Shown: in pieces, positions 5,104-5,477 of the stretch
Layout of the letters: every line of letters starts with the position of its first letter
Position numbering within the stretch: position 1 is the first letter of the stretch
Origin: Bacillota bacterium
GTDB lineage: Bacteria > Bacillota > Dethiobacteria > DTU022 > UBA8154
Direction of reading: 5' to 3'
Assembly: GCA_003444595.1 (NCBI GenBank)
Contig: DLUO01000073.1
Span: forward strand, 450-5,926
Length of the DNA stretch: 5,477 bases
Program-made: the position numbers and the translations under genes
Notes under the pieces: model-generated
Told to the model about the DNA's origin: nothing
The model's database searches: none
The model's input: only the letters and a program-made list of their open reading frames with translations

Positions 5104-5477
5104 ATGGAAACAATACTGGCTTTAATTTTTATTATTATCATTTTTCTTTACTCTGCCTTAAAGGTAGTAAGGGAATATGAGAGACTGGTGGTGTTTCGCC
5201 TGGGGCGGTTGGTCGGTTCCAAGGGGCCCGGGCTCGTTGTCCTTATTCCCCTGATCGATCATTTTGTCCGGGTTTCCCTCCGTGTGGTTACCCTGGATGT
5301 CCCCACCCAGGATGTAGTTACCAGGGACAACGTTATCTGCAGTGTTAATGCCGTAGTGTATTACCGTGTTGTCGATGCTGCCAATGCCATTGTAAATGTG
5401 GAGAATTACAGAGAGGCTACTGCCCAGCTTTCCCAGACAACACTGCGCAGCGTCGCCGGCCAGGCGGAGCTGGACGA
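5104..5477 (+). CDS. Stomatin/slipin-type SPFH-domain membrane protein (5' part)
   Basis: The first 124 residues are present; the gene runs off the window. Residues 3-19 are a hydrophobic N-terminal membrane segment, followed directly by the SPFH domain: VVREYERLVVFRLGRL at 21-36, GPGLVVLIPLID at 41-52, LDVPTQDVVTRDNV at 64-77, VNAVVYYRV at 81-89, and RSVAGQAELD at 115-124, which usually continues into a conserved ELL segment. These are classic slipin/stomatin signatures (QmcA/HflC relatives). Such proteins oligomerise at the inner face of the membrane and organise microdomains or modulate proteases. Long NfeD genes are commonly paired with this family, and in Pyrococcus the neighbouring stomatin is the substrate of the NfeD protease. 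ATG 5104 is the only sensible start in this frame. Its ribosome site is a purine run with AAGGAAGG at 5083-5090, rather far (13 bases) from the ATG, which may mean modest translation. Confidence 0.92.
   Translation, partial: METILALIFIIIIFLYSALKVVREYERLVVFRLGRLVGSKGPGLVVLIPLIDHFVRVSLRVVTLDVPTQDVVTRDNVICSVNAVVYYRVVDAANAIVNVENYREATAQLSQTTLRSVAGQAELD

Noticed and set aside
1..5477. Mobile element, CRISPR, tRNA/rRNA or phage content
   Set aside because: No transposase or integrase motifs, no regularly spaced repeats, no clover-leaf or rRNA sequence was recognised; all sizeable + strand frames are ordinary chromosomal families.

Overview
The window reads as a compact stretch of a Gram-positive chromosome, most likely an anaerobic, spore-forming Clostridia or Peptococcaceae-type Firmicute. 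The evidence is strong AGGAGG-type ribosome sites, use of TTG and possibly GTG starts, moderate GC content, a CsaB-type pyruvyl transferase (S-layer/cell-wall polysaccharide anchoring) and a radical SAM family that, from memory, is common in Firmicutes. Everything convincing is on the + strand. No RNA genes, insertion sequences, CRISPR arrays or phage genes were seen, and no gap between genes exceeds about 185 bases.

Layout. Bases 1-56 hold the tail of an upstream gene whose frame cannot be fixed. A complete radical SAM enzyme follows (46-1170). Next is a 196-residue protein with one membrane anchor and a conserved exported domain (1205-1795), then csaB with a TTG start (1847-2953), then a bifunctional nuclease/DUF151 protein (2991-3443). 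These four genes are separated by only 34, 51 and 37 bases and look like one transcription unit. A 184-base gap (3444-3627) carries a TATAAT box, palindromes and a repeated heptamer. It is the best candidate for a new promoter ahead of a full-length NfeD-family membrane serine protease (3628-4977, or from GTG 3619). After an inverted repeat that begins inside the protease stop region, a stomatin/slipin SPFH gene starts at 5104 and runs off the end.

How the genes fit together. The last two genes form the known NfeD protease plus stomatin pair, a membrane quality-control or microdomain module. CsaB pyruvylates a secondary cell-wall polymer that binds SLH-domain proteins, and the membrane-anchored protein before it may act in the same envelope compartment. 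The radical SAM enzyme and the DUF151 nuclease have no clear link to this theme.

I did not find a clearly new system. The most interesting signals are regulatory. The strong Shine-Dalgarno of the DUF151 gene lies 24 bases from its start, with two mutually exclusive hairpins around it. The inverted repeat between nfeD and slipin contains the nfeD stop codon. The gap before nfeD has an operator-like arrangement.
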